This document shows positions 50,864 to 59,532 of a stretch of 64,000 nucleotides of DNA, in pieces; the stretch's first letter is position 1; each line of letters opens with the position of its first letter. Source of the stretch: JABDCI01 sp964475835 (GTDB taxonomy: Bacteria; Verrucomicrobiota; Verrucomicrobiia; JABWAM01); the NCBI GenBank assembly GCA_964475835.1, contig CAYYYL010000011.1:23368-87367 (forward strand), given 5' to 3'. Below the pieces are notes generated by a model that was given only the letters and a program-made list of their open reading frames with translations, was not told where the DNA came from and did no database searches. Both the position numbers and the translations under genes were made by a program.

Positions 50864-51934
50864 CTACCAATCTTTGATGATCTTGGTGGGGCTTGGCAGC
50901 GGCTCGCCCTTCACCTCTTTGACGTATCCATCGACATGCTGACTTTCCATGGAAGCAGCCTTGTCGAGGACGCTCTGACTTTCCGGTTTCAAACCGGATC
51001 CGCCCTGGTTCGAGGCGCTCCTTCCCCCGCTTAGGACGGGCGCTGCCCCTGTTCGGGTGGCGGTGATGGAGGGCAGCTTTTTATCCGTGGGATTTTTATC
51101 GTCGAGGCTATGATCACCGGCCGTCTTTCCCTGGGGCCCCTCCACCCCCTGTCCTCCTGGATTTGGAGCCGCCGTCGGATCGTTTCCTGGGCCTCCACCT
51201 CCGGCCCCCGGATTTCCCCCTGGAGTTCCATCCCCCTGCCCTCCTCCTCCTGGATTTGCGGGATCCTGGCCATGATCACCCCCTCCGGGATTCCCGTGGT
51301 CGCCCGCTCCCGTCGCTCCACCCGTATGAATCTCAGGATTCACCGGAACATCCCCACTCCCATCATCCTGTTCCTGACCCGTTCCCCTGCCCGGGCGGGC
51401 CTCTTGTTGAGCCCCCTTCCCCCCCACCCCGTTTCCACCTCCCGGAGCGGAACGCTTTTTCGCGAGATCGTCACTCCGCCGCCTTTCCACATCCACCGCC
51501 TTTTTCTTTCGCAACAGGAGCTCCAGATTGTGCTTCGTATCGGCATCCGTCGGGGAGATTCGCAGCGCCTCCTTGTACGAGGCAATGGCCTGATCCAGAA
51601 CTGCATTCCCCTGTTTGGAAAACACATACGTCGTCCCCAGATTGAAGAGCGTGCGTGATTTCAGGGCGGATGATTCGGTCCCAAGGGCCTTCTCATAAAA
51701 CGAGAGTGATTGTTTGAATGCAGCATCCGACTGGGAAAGCTGCTTGTGATACACATTCCCCAGATTGAAGGCGACCTCGCTCGCCCCCTTCTCCAGCGCT
51801 TCGGCCTCCAGGTAAAGCTTCGCCGCTTCCTGGAATCGTCCCTCGTCATAGGATGCATTTCCACGATCCACCAGATCACTGGCCTGCTGGCTCGCAGCCA
51901 GCGTCAAAATTAAAAAATGGGTGAGGGAAATCAT
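50864..51934 (-). CDS. TPR protein with low-complexity Gly/Pro linker, BatC-like
   Basis: 356 residues. The first 150 residues hold three to four TPR units after a hydrophobic start (MISLTHFLILTLAASQQ), followed by about 170 residues rich in Gly, Asp, Pro and Asn and a short conserved tail. It is the last gene of the MoxR-Bat run and overlaps the upstream VWA gene by four bases (ATGA). In Bat (Bacteroides aerotolerance) operons a TPR protein occupies this position. Function inferred only from context. Confidence 0.8.
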   Translation of the reverse strand: MISLTHFLILTLAASQQASDLVDRGNASYDEGRFQEAAKLYLEAEALEKGASEVAFNLGNVYHKQLSQSDAAFKQSLSFYEKALGTESSALKSRTLFNLGTTYVFSKQGNAVLDQAIASYKEALRISPTDADTKHNLELLLRKKKAVDVERRRSDDLAKKRSAPGGGNGVGGKGAQQEARPGRGTGQEQDDGSGDVPVNPEIHTGGATGAGDHGNPGGGDHGQDPANPGGGGQGDGTPGGNPGAGGGGPGNDPTAAPNPGGQGVEGPQGKTAGDHSLDDKNPTDKKLPSITATRTGAAPVLSGGRSASNQGGSGLKPESQSVLDKAASMESQHVDGYVKEVKGEPLPSPTKIIKDW

Positions 51935-52947
51935 GGGGTCTTCACCTTCCGCCGCTCGGAGAGCGTCATCTCGATCAAAAGCAGGATCGTCGCCAGAGCC
52001 AGGGGCCATTGATAAAGGTTTTCATACTGCACCAGGGAGTCCCTCACGGAACCCCCTTCGATCACAAGTCCAAGTTCATGGAGCAGATCCGGCATCACCT
52101 CCTGAACCAATCCCTTTGAAAAACACTTGCCCCGTGCGCTGGCGGCGACCCGCTTCAGAAACATCGCATTCATCTTACTATAAACGATTTTACCTGCAGA
52201 ATCCAGCTTCAGAACCTTCTCCCCAGCCTTTTCACCAAGGGGGATCGGTCCTCCCTCCACAGTTCCCACTCCCACCACCAACAGGGAGGCACCTGCAGCC
52301 TTCACGTCCTCGGAGATGAAGGTGGAATCCGTGAACGTATCCTCCCCATCCGTCAGCAGGATGAGAATTTTTGCCTTCCGATGGTGTTCAATCAGGGTGG
52401 AAAGCCCCGCCTTCAACCCCGCTCCCAGGGAGGTTCCCGTGGAGGGAACCAGGTCCGTGCGAATCTCCTGGATCTGCCGCCGCAACAACGCACGGTCCTC
52501 CGTCAGGGGTGAAAAAAGGATGGTCTTGCCTGAAAATCCCACGACTCCAAATCGATCCACGGGGGCGGACTCCACCACCTGCCGCATCACCTCCTTCGCC
52601 TGCTCCAGACGCGAAGGCTTGACGTCCTCCGTCAGCATGCTGAGCGAAACATCCACCACAAAAACCAGGTCCACTCCGCGGCGCTCAATTCCCAACGTTC
52701 TTGCCAGCGTCTGGGGCTGCGCGAGAGCCAGCACCCCAAGCCCCATGACCAGCACCAATAACAGATTCTTCAGGAACCGCTTCCATCCGTTTCGCGACTC
52801 CATCAGTCGCTTGACTAATTCAGGCTCCCCCAAACGCCTCAGCAATCTCCCTTTTTGCAGGGAAACCCCCACCAGGATGACAATCATCACCCCCACCCCC
52901 CAGAGAAGGGAAAGCAACTCAGGATATAGCCAGTGGATGGGAATCAT
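51931..52947 (-). CDS. VWA-domain membrane protein, BatB-like
   Basis: 338 residues from the ATG at 52947, which overlaps the previous stop as ATGA. Two N-terminal transmembrane helices (about 8-28 and 58-78) precede a von Willebrand A domain with a complete MIDAS: D99-x-S101-x-S103 in VVDVSLSML, Thr in PSTGTSLGAG and Asp in LLTDGEDT. A C-terminal helix closes the protein. It probably forms a membrane complex with the neighbouring VWA protein and is acted on by MoxR. Confidence 0.9.
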   Translation of the reverse strand: MIPIHWLYPELLSLLWGVGVMIVILVGVSLQKGRLLRRLGEPELVKRLMESRNGWKRFLKNLLLVLVMGLGVLALAQPQTLARTLGIERRGVDLVFVVDVSLSMLTEDVKPSRLEQAKEVMRQVVESAPVDRFGVVGFSGKTILFSPLTEDRALLRRQIQEIRTDLVPSTGTSLGAGLKAGLSTLIEHHRKAKILILLTDGEDTFTDSTFISEDVKAAGASLLVVGVGTVEGGPIPLGEKAGEKVLKLDSAGKIVYSKMNAMFLKRVAASARGKCFSKGLVQEVMPDLLHELGLVIEGGSVRDSLVQYENLYQWPLALATILLLIEMTLSERRKVKTP

Positions 52948-53930
52948 GGGAGCCTTTGAAACCATACCCGATCGAGGAGGGTGGCCCCCACCAGCCAAGC
53001 GAGCCCGGTGGCAGCCAGCCAGAAGAAGTGGTCCCGCGGATGCCGGACGGTGGTGGTGGTGATCTGATAGTCCTCCAGGGAATGGATTTCATGCATCACC
53101 CTTCCAAGAGCCTGGACGTCGGGCGCCCGGTAGTAAATCCCCCCCGTGCGTCGGGCCACTTGAAACAAGGTTCGCTCATCCATCACGCCCGAACCCGGCT
53201 TGTATCGCGGTTCCTCATGCGGGATGATATCCTCCGCCTTTACTCCCATCCCGACCGAATAGATCGGCACCCCCATCTCCCGGGCCACCTTCCATGCGTC
53301 CTCCGTTCGCAACTCCGGACTCGACACATCGTTCCCGTCCGAAATAAGAACCGCCACACTCCGCCGCTCCTTGAACGCCGTCAAATGACTCAATCCCGAG
53401 GCAATCGCGGCACCATACCACCTCCCATCCCCTCCCGGACCGGAATCAAGCTGCTCCAGCCGCTTCAGGAAAAATGTCTGATCCGATGTCGTGGGGCAAA
53501 GCAACATCGGACTCCCACTGAATGCCACCAATCCGAAACTGTCGTAGGGACGCCCCTTCACAAACGAAGCAATCGCCTCCTCCACCTCCTTGAGACAGCT
53601 TTGTCTTCCAAATGCACGACTCTGCATCCCCACGCTGGTATCCACAATGAACACAAACTCCGTCGCCCGTCCTACCGGTTGCGCCTCCACCTCCATGGTC
53701 TGGGGACGGGCAAGTGCCAGGATAAACAAAATCACCGGAACGAACCGTTTCAATAGATGCCAATGCCTCCAGGAACTGTATTTTCGATGCTTCACCTCCA
53801 CCTCTTTTAAAAGAGGCAGATACGAAAAGAGCAGGGACGGCTCCCGCCCCAAACGCCCCTTCGCCAGAAACCAGAAAATCACCAGCGTGGGAAGGAACAA
53901 CCCAAGGAACCAGGGAGAGGTGAACGTCAT
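52944..53930 (-). CDS. VWA-domain membrane protein, BatA-like, with altered MIDAS
   Basis: 328 residues from the ATG at 53930, overlapping the preceding stop (ATGA). It has two N-terminal helices and a VWA domain, and a C-terminal helix (HFFWLAATGLAWLVGATLL). The first metal motif is D97-T-S-V-G101 instead of DxSxS, while VLISDGNDVSS keeps the later aspartate, so metal binding may be weakened. A typical BatA has a full MIDAS. The RSVAVLISDGND block and IHSLEDYQITTT are BatA-like. Confidence 0.88.
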   Translation of the reverse strand: MTFTSPWFLGLFLPTLVIFWFLAKGRLGREPSLLFSYLPLLKEVEVKHRKYSSWRHWHLLKRFVPVILFILALARPQTMEVEAQPVGRATEFVFIVDTSVGMQSRAFGRQSCLKEVEEAIASFVKGRPYDSFGLVAFSGSPMLLCPTTSDQTFFLKRLEQLDSGPGGDGRWYGAAIASGLSHLTAFKERRSVAVLISDGNDVSSPELRTEDAWKVAREMGVPIYSVGMGVKAEDIIPHEEPRYKPGSGVMDERTLFQVARRTGGIYYRAPDVQALGRVMHEIHSLEDYQITTTTVRHPRDHFFWLAATGLAWLVGATLLDRVWFQRLP

Positions 53931-55051
53931 GGTTTGCCCTCCCCTTCCTCCATCTCCTGCTCCTTCGATGGATTGGCATCCGTATGCACAACAAACGACC
54001 AGCACCACTCCCAAAGTTCCTGACTCGCCACCAACGAAGCGCCACGTGACGAAAATTTGAAATAGTCGCTCCGCCTCAATATGGTCTCCATCCAGCGAAC
54101 CACATCCTCGTTGAGAGCCTGTTCCTTGGCCACGGATACCAATTCGGTGGTTGTTCTTTCAAATGTCTGCAGCCCGTAACGGCGCCGGATATAGCGACGA
54201 AAAATTTCCGAAAGCTCCAGATGAAAGGGGCGCATGGATGTTTGAAACGACATCCGCGAATGGGGAGTTGCACCTTCCTTCATGACTTTAAGCGCCGCGG
54301 CGGAAAGCTTCTCCATCGAGCCCCCCCCCGAAGCCTTTTGCAGCCTGGACTCCACATCCATGAACAAAACCGCGTGCCTCTGATAAAGTTCATGCAAGGA
54401 CTTCATCGCCTCAGTCGTGGGATCCACACTCTCCTCCTTCGTCGCGGGTTCCTCCCGGAGCTTTCGTTTGCGACGAAGGTAGAGGTAGAGCAGGCAAAGC
54501 AAAATCAATAGGATCAGCAGCCAGAACGCATAGTGCTCATACCATGGAACATTCAGGGTCACTGGCCCCTTGATCGGTCGAAACACTTCATCCCCGGGTT
54601 TCAACACGGATTCCACCCGCACCGGCACTTCGTCCGTTCTCAACTCGATCGATCGCCCCTTTCCGATCAAGGTGAACGGGATCTGGGGAACCTTGAAGTC
54701 GCCGACTTCAAACACGGTGCAGACAATGGTATACGATTCCACCACCTCGGATCCCGACCGCCGACGGGGCGATGGGCGCATTCGACGGAACTCAAATGGA
54801 TCCAACGCCAGGGGAATCGACGGGGGAACCAGCGTGTAGTCGAGATCATGTTCGATGCGCACCGTCAGCCTCAACTCGCCACCAATCGTGATCGGACCGG
54901 AAGGATCCACCTTCATTTGCAAATGATAAATGGCCTCCGCATTCAACCCACCCGCCAGAACGCACCAAAGACCAAACACCAGCATCAACCCCCGACGACG
55001 GAGGAAAGTCGATTGGACAAATGCACTTGCGCGATGACGAAACCGGGTCAT
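53927..55051 (-). CDS. BatD-like protein (signal peptide, beta-rich ectodomain, one TM helix)
   Basis: About 374 residues from the ATG at 55051; GTG at 55072 and ATG at 54985 are alternatives. A signal sequence or anchor (LMLVFGLWCVLAGGLNAEA), an Ig-like beta ectodomain up to about residue 150, one strong transmembrane helix near 185 (FWLLILLILLCLLYLYLRRKRK), and a cytoplasmic helical domain of about 150 residues with RRYIRRRYGLQTFERTTTEL. This matches BatD/DUF4381-type proteins. Four-base overlap with the BatA-like gene. Upstream, the DUF58 gene ends 40 bases away. Confidence 0.82.
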   Translation of the reverse strand: MTRFRHRASAFVQSTFLRRRGLMLVFGLWCVLAGGLNAEAIYHLQMKVDPSGPITIGGELRLTVRIEHDLDYTLVPPSIPLALDPFEFRRMRPSPRRRSGSEVVESYTIVCTVFEVGDFKVPQIPFTLIGKGRSIELRTDEVPVRVESVLKPGDEVFRPIKGPVTLNVPWYEHYAFWLLILLILLCLLYLYLRRKRKLREEPATKEESVDPTTEAMKSLHELYQRHAVLFMDVESRLQKASGGGSMEKLSAAALKVMKEGATPHSRMSFQTSMRPFHLELSEIFRRYIRRRYGLQTFERTTTELVSVAKEQALNEDVVRWMETILRRSDYFKFSSRGASLVASQELWEWCWSFVVHTDANPSKEQEMEEGEGKP

Positions 55052-55091
55052 GAATGCTTGAGGGTGGTTCACACTCGGATCTGCCTGGTTT

Positions 55092-55988
55092 CTAAGCCTT
55101 GATGCGCGCCTGTCGCATGCCGAAGAATTTCACCAGGGGGTCCACATAAGGCTGGTCGGTGGAAATGGTGATGTGATCGATGTTGCAGGATTTGAAGAGC
55201 CGGTCGCGCTTCGCATAGTGGGCGTCCACCTCCTGGCGGAGTCGCTGTCGCCACGCGGGACGCGAGGAATTGATGCGCATCAGTTCACCCGTCTCAGCAT
55301 CCTCAAGGTTCACCAGCCCCAACGGCGGAAAGTCCCGCTCCACCCGATCCTCAAGAGCGATGCAGATGATGTCGTGCTTACTGTGGGATGCCCGCAACTC
55401 CCGATCGTAATCCTTTGCAAGAAAGTCGCTGAAAAGGAAGACTGTCGCATGAGATCGGAAGATTTCATTCAACCCGCGCAATCCACGCGACAGATTCGTT
55501 CCGCGATGCTTCGGTTTGAAGGTCAGAATCTCATGAATCACCCGCAACACATGCTTGCGGCCCTTCTTCGGCTTGATGAAGCGCTCGATCTCTTCTGTGA
55601 AAATCAGAAGCCCCACATGGTCCCCATTGAAAATCGCCGCGTACGCCAGAATCGCCGCCACCTCCGCCAGGAGCGCGGACTTGGTCTGCTTGTAGGTGCC
55701 AAAATCAGAGGACGCACTCGCATCAATCAGAAACACCACGGTCAGCTCACGCTCGGGAACAAACTGCTTCATGTACGGAATGCCGACCCGGGCCGTCACC
55801 TGCCAGTTGATGAGCCGGACATCATCCCCCATCGCATATTCGCGAATCCCCGAGAATTCGATTCCGCGGTTCTTGAACACGCTTTTGTACTTCCCTGCGA
55901 AAATATTATCGACCAGCCGCCGGGACGAGGCCTCGATCTGGCGGATCTTCGCCAGCACCTCCGGACTCATCCCCGAACCAAGATTCAT
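55092..55988 (-). CDS. DUF58-domain protein (VWA-like)
   Basis: 298 residues, soluble. The DUF58 signature FSGIREYAMGDDVRLINWQ lies around 45-64, and the VWA-like domain has D89-A-S-A-S93 in FLIDASASSDFG. These proteins work with MoxR ATPases. Its ATG overlaps the MoxR stop by four bases (55985-55988), showing translational coupling. No transmembrane segment is seen. Confidence 0.92.
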   Translation of the reverse strand: MNLGSGMSPEVLAKIRQIEASSRRLVDNIFAGKYKSVFKNRGIEFSGIREYAMGDDVRLINWQVTARVGIPYMKQFVPERELTVVFLIDASASSDFGTYKQTKSALLAEVAAILAYAAIFNGDHVGLLIFTEEIERFIKPKKGRKHVLRVIHEILTFKPKHRGTNLSRGLRGLNEIFRSHATVFLFSDFLAKDYDRELRASHSKHDIICIALEDRVERDFPPLGLVNLEDAETGELMRINSSRPAWRQRLRQEVDAHYAKRDRLFKSCNIDHITISTDQPYVDPLVKFFGMRQARIKA

Positions 55989-56980
55989 GGCACTCCAAGG
56001 GTGTCGAGAATATGCCGGATCACGTCGTCACCCGTGATCTGCTCCGCATCCGCTTCGTAAGTGAGGCAAAGGCGATGACGCAGAATGTCCGGGGCCACCG
56101 CCTTCACATCCTCCGGGATCACAAACGAACGCCCCTGGAGAAATGCATAGGCGCGGGCCGCCACATTCAGGGCGATCGTGGCACGCGGCGAGGATCCGTA
56201 CGAAATCAGATGCTTGATCTTCAACCCGTACTGGTCCGAGTTCCGCGTCGAATCCACGATATTCACAATATACATCTTCAAGTTGTCCTCGAGGAAGATC
56301 TGCTTCACCACCTTCCTCGCATCGAGAATCTCGCTCACCGACACCGTGGATTGAACCGGGGGAAGCGTCCCAGAAATGCGCTCCATGATCGCATATTCCT
56401 CCATCCGACTCGGATAGTTGACGAGCACCTTGAAAAGAAACCGGTCCACCTGCGCCTCGGGCAGAGGATAAGTCCCCTCCTGCTCAATGGGATTTTGGGT
56501 CGCGAAGACAAAGAACGGGTCCTCCAGCACGTAGCTCTCCCCGCCGATCGTCACCTGACGCTCCTGCATCGCCTCCAGCAACGCACTCTGCACCTTGGGC
56601 GGCGCACGATTGATTTCATCCGCCAGGATGATGTTGGAGAAAATCGGCCCCTTCTGAATGAAGAACTCGCTCGTTTTCTGATTGTACACCATGGTGCCGA
56701 CAATGTCGGTGGGCAGAAGGTCCGGGGTGAACTGAATCCGGCGGAAACTCGCATTGATCGATTCCGCGAGAGTTTTGACCGTCAATGTCTTCGCCAGCCC
56801 CGGAGGTCCCTCGAGCAAAATATGCCCGTTCGCAAGCAACCCGATGATCAGGCGCTCGATCATGTACGACTGCCCGACGATGACCGAACAAATCGAATTT
56901 TGGAGATTTCGGATCCCCACACTGTGAGCTTCGATCAACTCCCGCATCTGAGCCGATTCCTTTTTGGGTAACGAAGTCAT
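55985..56980 (-). CDS. MoxR-family AAA+ ATPase
   Basis: 331 residues from the ATG at 56980. Walker A GPPGLAKT at 59-66, Walker B IILADEINRAPP with D121/E122, the sensor block FATQNPIEQEGTYPLPEAQVDRF and a C-terminal lid are present. MoxR ATPases act as chaperones for metal insertion or assembly of VWA complexes. The start overlaps the glycosidase stop (ATGA at 56977-56980), an unusual coupling of a MoxR gene to an anchored glycosidase-like gene. The upstream 39 residues of the longer frame are not conserved. Confidence 0.94.
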   Translation of the reverse strand: MTSLPKKESAQMRELIEAHSVGIRNLQNSICSVIVGQSYMIERLIIGLLANGHILLEGPPGLAKTLTVKTLAESINASFRRIQFTPDLLPTDIVGTMVYNQKTSEFFIQKGPIFSNIILADEINRAPPKVQSALLEAMQERQVTIGGESYVLEDPFFVFATQNPIEQEGTYPLPEAQVDRFLFKVLVNYPSRMEEYAIMERISGTLPPVQSTVSVSEILDARKVVKQIFLEDNLKMYIVNIVDSTRNSDQYGLKIKHLISYGSSPRATIALNVAARAYAFLQGRSFVIPEDVKAVAPDILRHRLCLTYEADAEQITGDDVIRHILDTLGVP

Positions 56981-58251
56981 GGTTGCTTTTGATCGACCGC
57001 CCACATGGACTGCAACAATCGATAAGCCTTGGTGGGAACCCGTCCATCCACTCCATTGGCCTTCTTTGAAGGATCCAGGCGGATGATCCCCCACCATTCT
57101 TCATTCATGTTGTTATGCCCGTCCTCATCGGCATCGAAATAGTATGCGGGATTGCGCCAGTCAGCGGCGGGCTCCTGCACCAACCAGCTGTTCGGATCCC
57201 GGTCATTGCTCTTCCACCATTCGTCGGTCCACTCGAATAGGGTGCCCCCAATGCAGTTCTTCGTGCCGCCAATAAAGGCGCTGTTTTTCAAAACATCCCG
57301 CCACTGGGTCTTGATGAACTCCGCCTGATGGGTCTCCTCCTCGGTCTGAGTGACCGAATTGAACCGATCCGAACCGAACTCGATCAACATCATCGGCTTG
57401 TCGATTTTCTGCTTCACCTCACGGAAAAGAGTTCCAAAACTCGGCCCGCGATAGGCGATCACCCCGAGCACATCCACATCCCGAGCATACTGGGCGATGC
57501 TGTCGATGCTCTTCGTCTCGCCCACTCCCATGATCACGGGATGGCGGGTGTCGATCTTCTTGATCTCCAGGGCCATGTCGTTGATCCACGTGTAATAAAT
57601 CTTCGCACGCTCCAGACGGCGCGCCTCCTCGGTGGGAAGGGCGTCGATTTCCGGAGTGCTCCAGGGACGCAGCCCCAGATCAAAGCTGTAGTTGTTCTCG
57701 TTGCCAAGGATCCAACCCAGAATCCCGGGCTCGTTCTGATACATCCGCACCATCTCCAGCACCTGTTCCTTGGTCTTGTTGCGCGCTTCAGGGTCACTGT
57801 AATCCGCAGGCGGCCACTCCCAGAATCCAAGGGAATGCCCGAGCAGCGTGAAGATGCCATACTTTTCATGAAGGGTGCGGATCATCCGCTTGCCCTCCTC
57901 CGGATTTTTGCTGCTGCGATAAAACCGAACCGTATTGACGTTCGCCTGCTTCATCAACTCCCCATCGATGTCGATCACCGGGTAACTGTTCGTCCAGAAG
58001 TTGAACTGGAAACTCTCCCCCACGGGCACCGGATTGTAGCAGACCCCGCGGATGAGGAACGGTTTCCCATCCACAAGGAGACGGTATCCATCCGTGCGAT
58101 CAATGCGGATCTCCGGCATCCCCCCGACCTTCTTGTTTTTCAAAATGACAAACAGCGCTCCACCCCCCAGACAAACAAACAACCCCAGACTCAGCCAGAC
58201 CACCAGCCGGCGACGGGAACGATTCTCAGACGAAGGAACGGGTTCACTCAT
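56977..58251 (-). CDS. Membrane-anchored glycoside-hydrolase-like protein (TIM barrel)
   Basis: 424 residues from the ATG at 58251. A membrane helix near 15-37 (RLVVWLSLGLFVCLGGGALFVIL) anchors a GH2/GH5-like barrel: GYRLLVDGKPFLIRGVCYNP at the start, ILGNENNYSF with E185 as probable acid/base, and MLIEFGSDRF with E291 as probable nucleophile. LFEWTDEWWK is shared with the secreted paralogue at 47975-50704. The ATG overlaps the CBM-like gene's stop by eight bases, and the stop overlaps MoxR by four, so three genes are coupled. Probable periplasmic-facing enzyme or carbohydrate-binding protein; substrate unknown. Confidence 0.83.
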   Translation of the reverse strand: MSEPVPSSENRSRRRLVVWLSLGLFVCLGGGALFVILKNKKVGGMPEIRIDRTDGYRLLVDGKPFLIRGVCYNPVPVGESFQFNFWTNSYPVIDIDGELMKQANVNTVRFYRSSKNPEEGKRMIRTLHEKYGIFTLLGHSLGFWEWPPADYSDPEARNKTKEQVLEMVRMYQNEPGILGWILGNENNYSFDLGLRPWSTPEIDALPTEEARRLERAKIYYTWINDMALEIKKIDTRHPVIMGVGETKSIDSIAQYARDVDVLGVIAYRGPSFGTLFREVKQKIDKPMMLIEFGSDRFNSVTQTEEETHQAEFIKTQWRDVLKNSAFIGGTKNCIGGTLFEWTDEWWKSNDRDPNSWLVQEPAADWRNPAYYFDADEDGHNNMNEEWWGIIRLDPSKKANGVDGRVPTKAYRLLQSMWAVDQKQP

Positions 58252-59002
58252 AGTAGATGTCATCAAGGTAAAAGGTGCACCCCTCAGGGTTGCGATCCAG
58301 ATTGGTTGACCAACAAAACCCGCCTGAGATGTAGCCCAGATTCAGGCCAGTGAGATCGATCTCAAATTTTTGCCATTCCTTGGTCAGCTCCACGGGTCCG
58401 ATTCCGGCTGTATCGCTGTCAGGATTCGCGCCGTTGATGCCCCCCATTTTCAACTCCTGAAGCACCTCCCCACCCTTCTCCCCACGGATCCAGAAGACCA
58501 GTTTCTTTGCCTGGCTCAAATCATAGCCCCCACGACGCTGCCCCCAAAGATTTCCCGGAAAGCACCAATAGACACCCGCCCACTTGCAGTTCTGACTCGC
58601 CCCAGATTTGTATTCAACCCGGATGCACGTCTTCCCGGAATGAGGAGCGTCCTTGCAACCTTCATCGAGCCGAATATCCGAATAGTCCCCCATCCAGCCA
58701 TCCGGACAAAACCCCCGGACACCGGAATCCTTGTACACATACAACGGCAGCTGATTCGTTCGGTTTAACCCCGCCTTCCCCTTCGTCTCATCCAAAAGCT
58801 CCGCCTCCGCCTGGGAAACCCCCGCCGCCACAGGAGGCTTCACCTCCTGGGGTTTCGGCTTATGAAGATAGAGATACCCTCCAACACCAAGAACCAATAC
58901 CACCACTCCACCGATCCCGAGTTGAACCAGCTTCAGGCCGCCGCGTTGGGTTGTTGGACGGGTCGTTTCCAAAATAAGACAGTCATCACAGCCTATCTCC
59001 AA
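58244..59002 (-). CDS. Membrane-anchored carbohydrate-binding-like protein
   Basis: Up to 252 residues; the start is a TTG at 59002 or a later TTG at 58972. One transmembrane helix (about 26-46, LVQLGIGGVVVLVLGVGGYLYL) is followed by a linker and a jelly-roll-like beta domain with YVYKDSGVRGFCPDGWMGDYSDI, GKTCIRVEY, WAGVYWCFPGNLWGQR and KKLVFWIRGEKGG blocks. Such domains often bind glycans (CBM11-like in style); the assignment is by pattern. Its stop overlaps the anchored glycosidase start by eight bases, so the two probably work together. Confidence 0.72.
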   Translation of the reverse strand: MEIGCDDCLILETTRPTTQRGGLKLVQLGIGGVVVLVLGVGGYLYLHKPKPQEVKPPVAAGVSQAEAELLDETKGKAGLNRTNQLPLYVYKDSGVRGFCPDGWMGDYSDIRLDEGCKDAPHSGKTCIRVEYKSGASQNCKWAGVYWCFPGNLWGQRRGGYDLSQAKKLVFWIRGEKGGEVLQELKMGGINGANPDSDTAGIGPVELTKEWQKFEIDLTGLNLGYISGGFCWSTNLDRNPEGCTFYLDDIYYE

Positions 59003-59532
59003 TGGTTTGATTTAGTCAAGTAGTTCGCGATCTGGGCAGTGTCCTGATTTTCGTGTTTCTGTAGCGGCGGTCATAGAGCGTCGCTACCGTTTATTGTCCA
59101 ATCAGGACATTACCGCGATCTGAGCTCATCCTCCCCAAAACATGTCGTATACCCCGAACTCATCCTGTTTGGATCATGGTTCCATTTCCATTTCCTGAAA
59201 TCCGGCCTCTGGTTTTTACGCTCTTAAATGACACAAACCGAACCTATCGGTCATGGTATAATTTCAGAATCCTCGTCGCCCCCTTGATTTCGCTACCCTG
59301 GCTAGGGTGGCAGACTCGGGACTTCTCAAAATGCCCGTCGTTTTCCTCCCCCTGCCTGAGGGGGAGTTAGAGGGAGTGGGAGAATACCTCCCCTAACAGC
59401 TTGCTGAAAAGTCGAACGGCCGGGCGAAAATGCATTTGGCCGTATGACCAGGCGCGAATGACGAGCATCCCCTTGTTTGACACTCCTATCGTTCCAACCT
59501 AAAATAAACCTTTAAAGCCCGTTTCCAGAGCC
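59003..59532. other. Intergenic region with REP-like repeats, no gene supported
   Basis: Between the CBM-like gene (leftward) and the ferritin-like gene (rightward). It holds the GTAGCGGCGGTC element (59061-59087) and a CCTCCCCCTGCC-type GC-rich hairpin near 59347, but no convincing coding frame. Promoters for both flanking genes must be here; I could not pick them with confidence. Confidence 0.6.
59061..59087. repeat. REP-like element, GTAGCGGCGGTC family, copy 2
   Basis: GTAGCG at 59061-59066 and CGCTAC at 59082-59087 are inverted, and the sequence shares GTAGCGGCGGTC with the gapA-pgk element at 7337-7386. Confidence 0.6.

Noticed and set aside
59176..59370. A 64-residue plus-strand frame in the 59 kb gap
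   Set aside because: No conserved character, lies across repeat sequence, and has no ribosome site.
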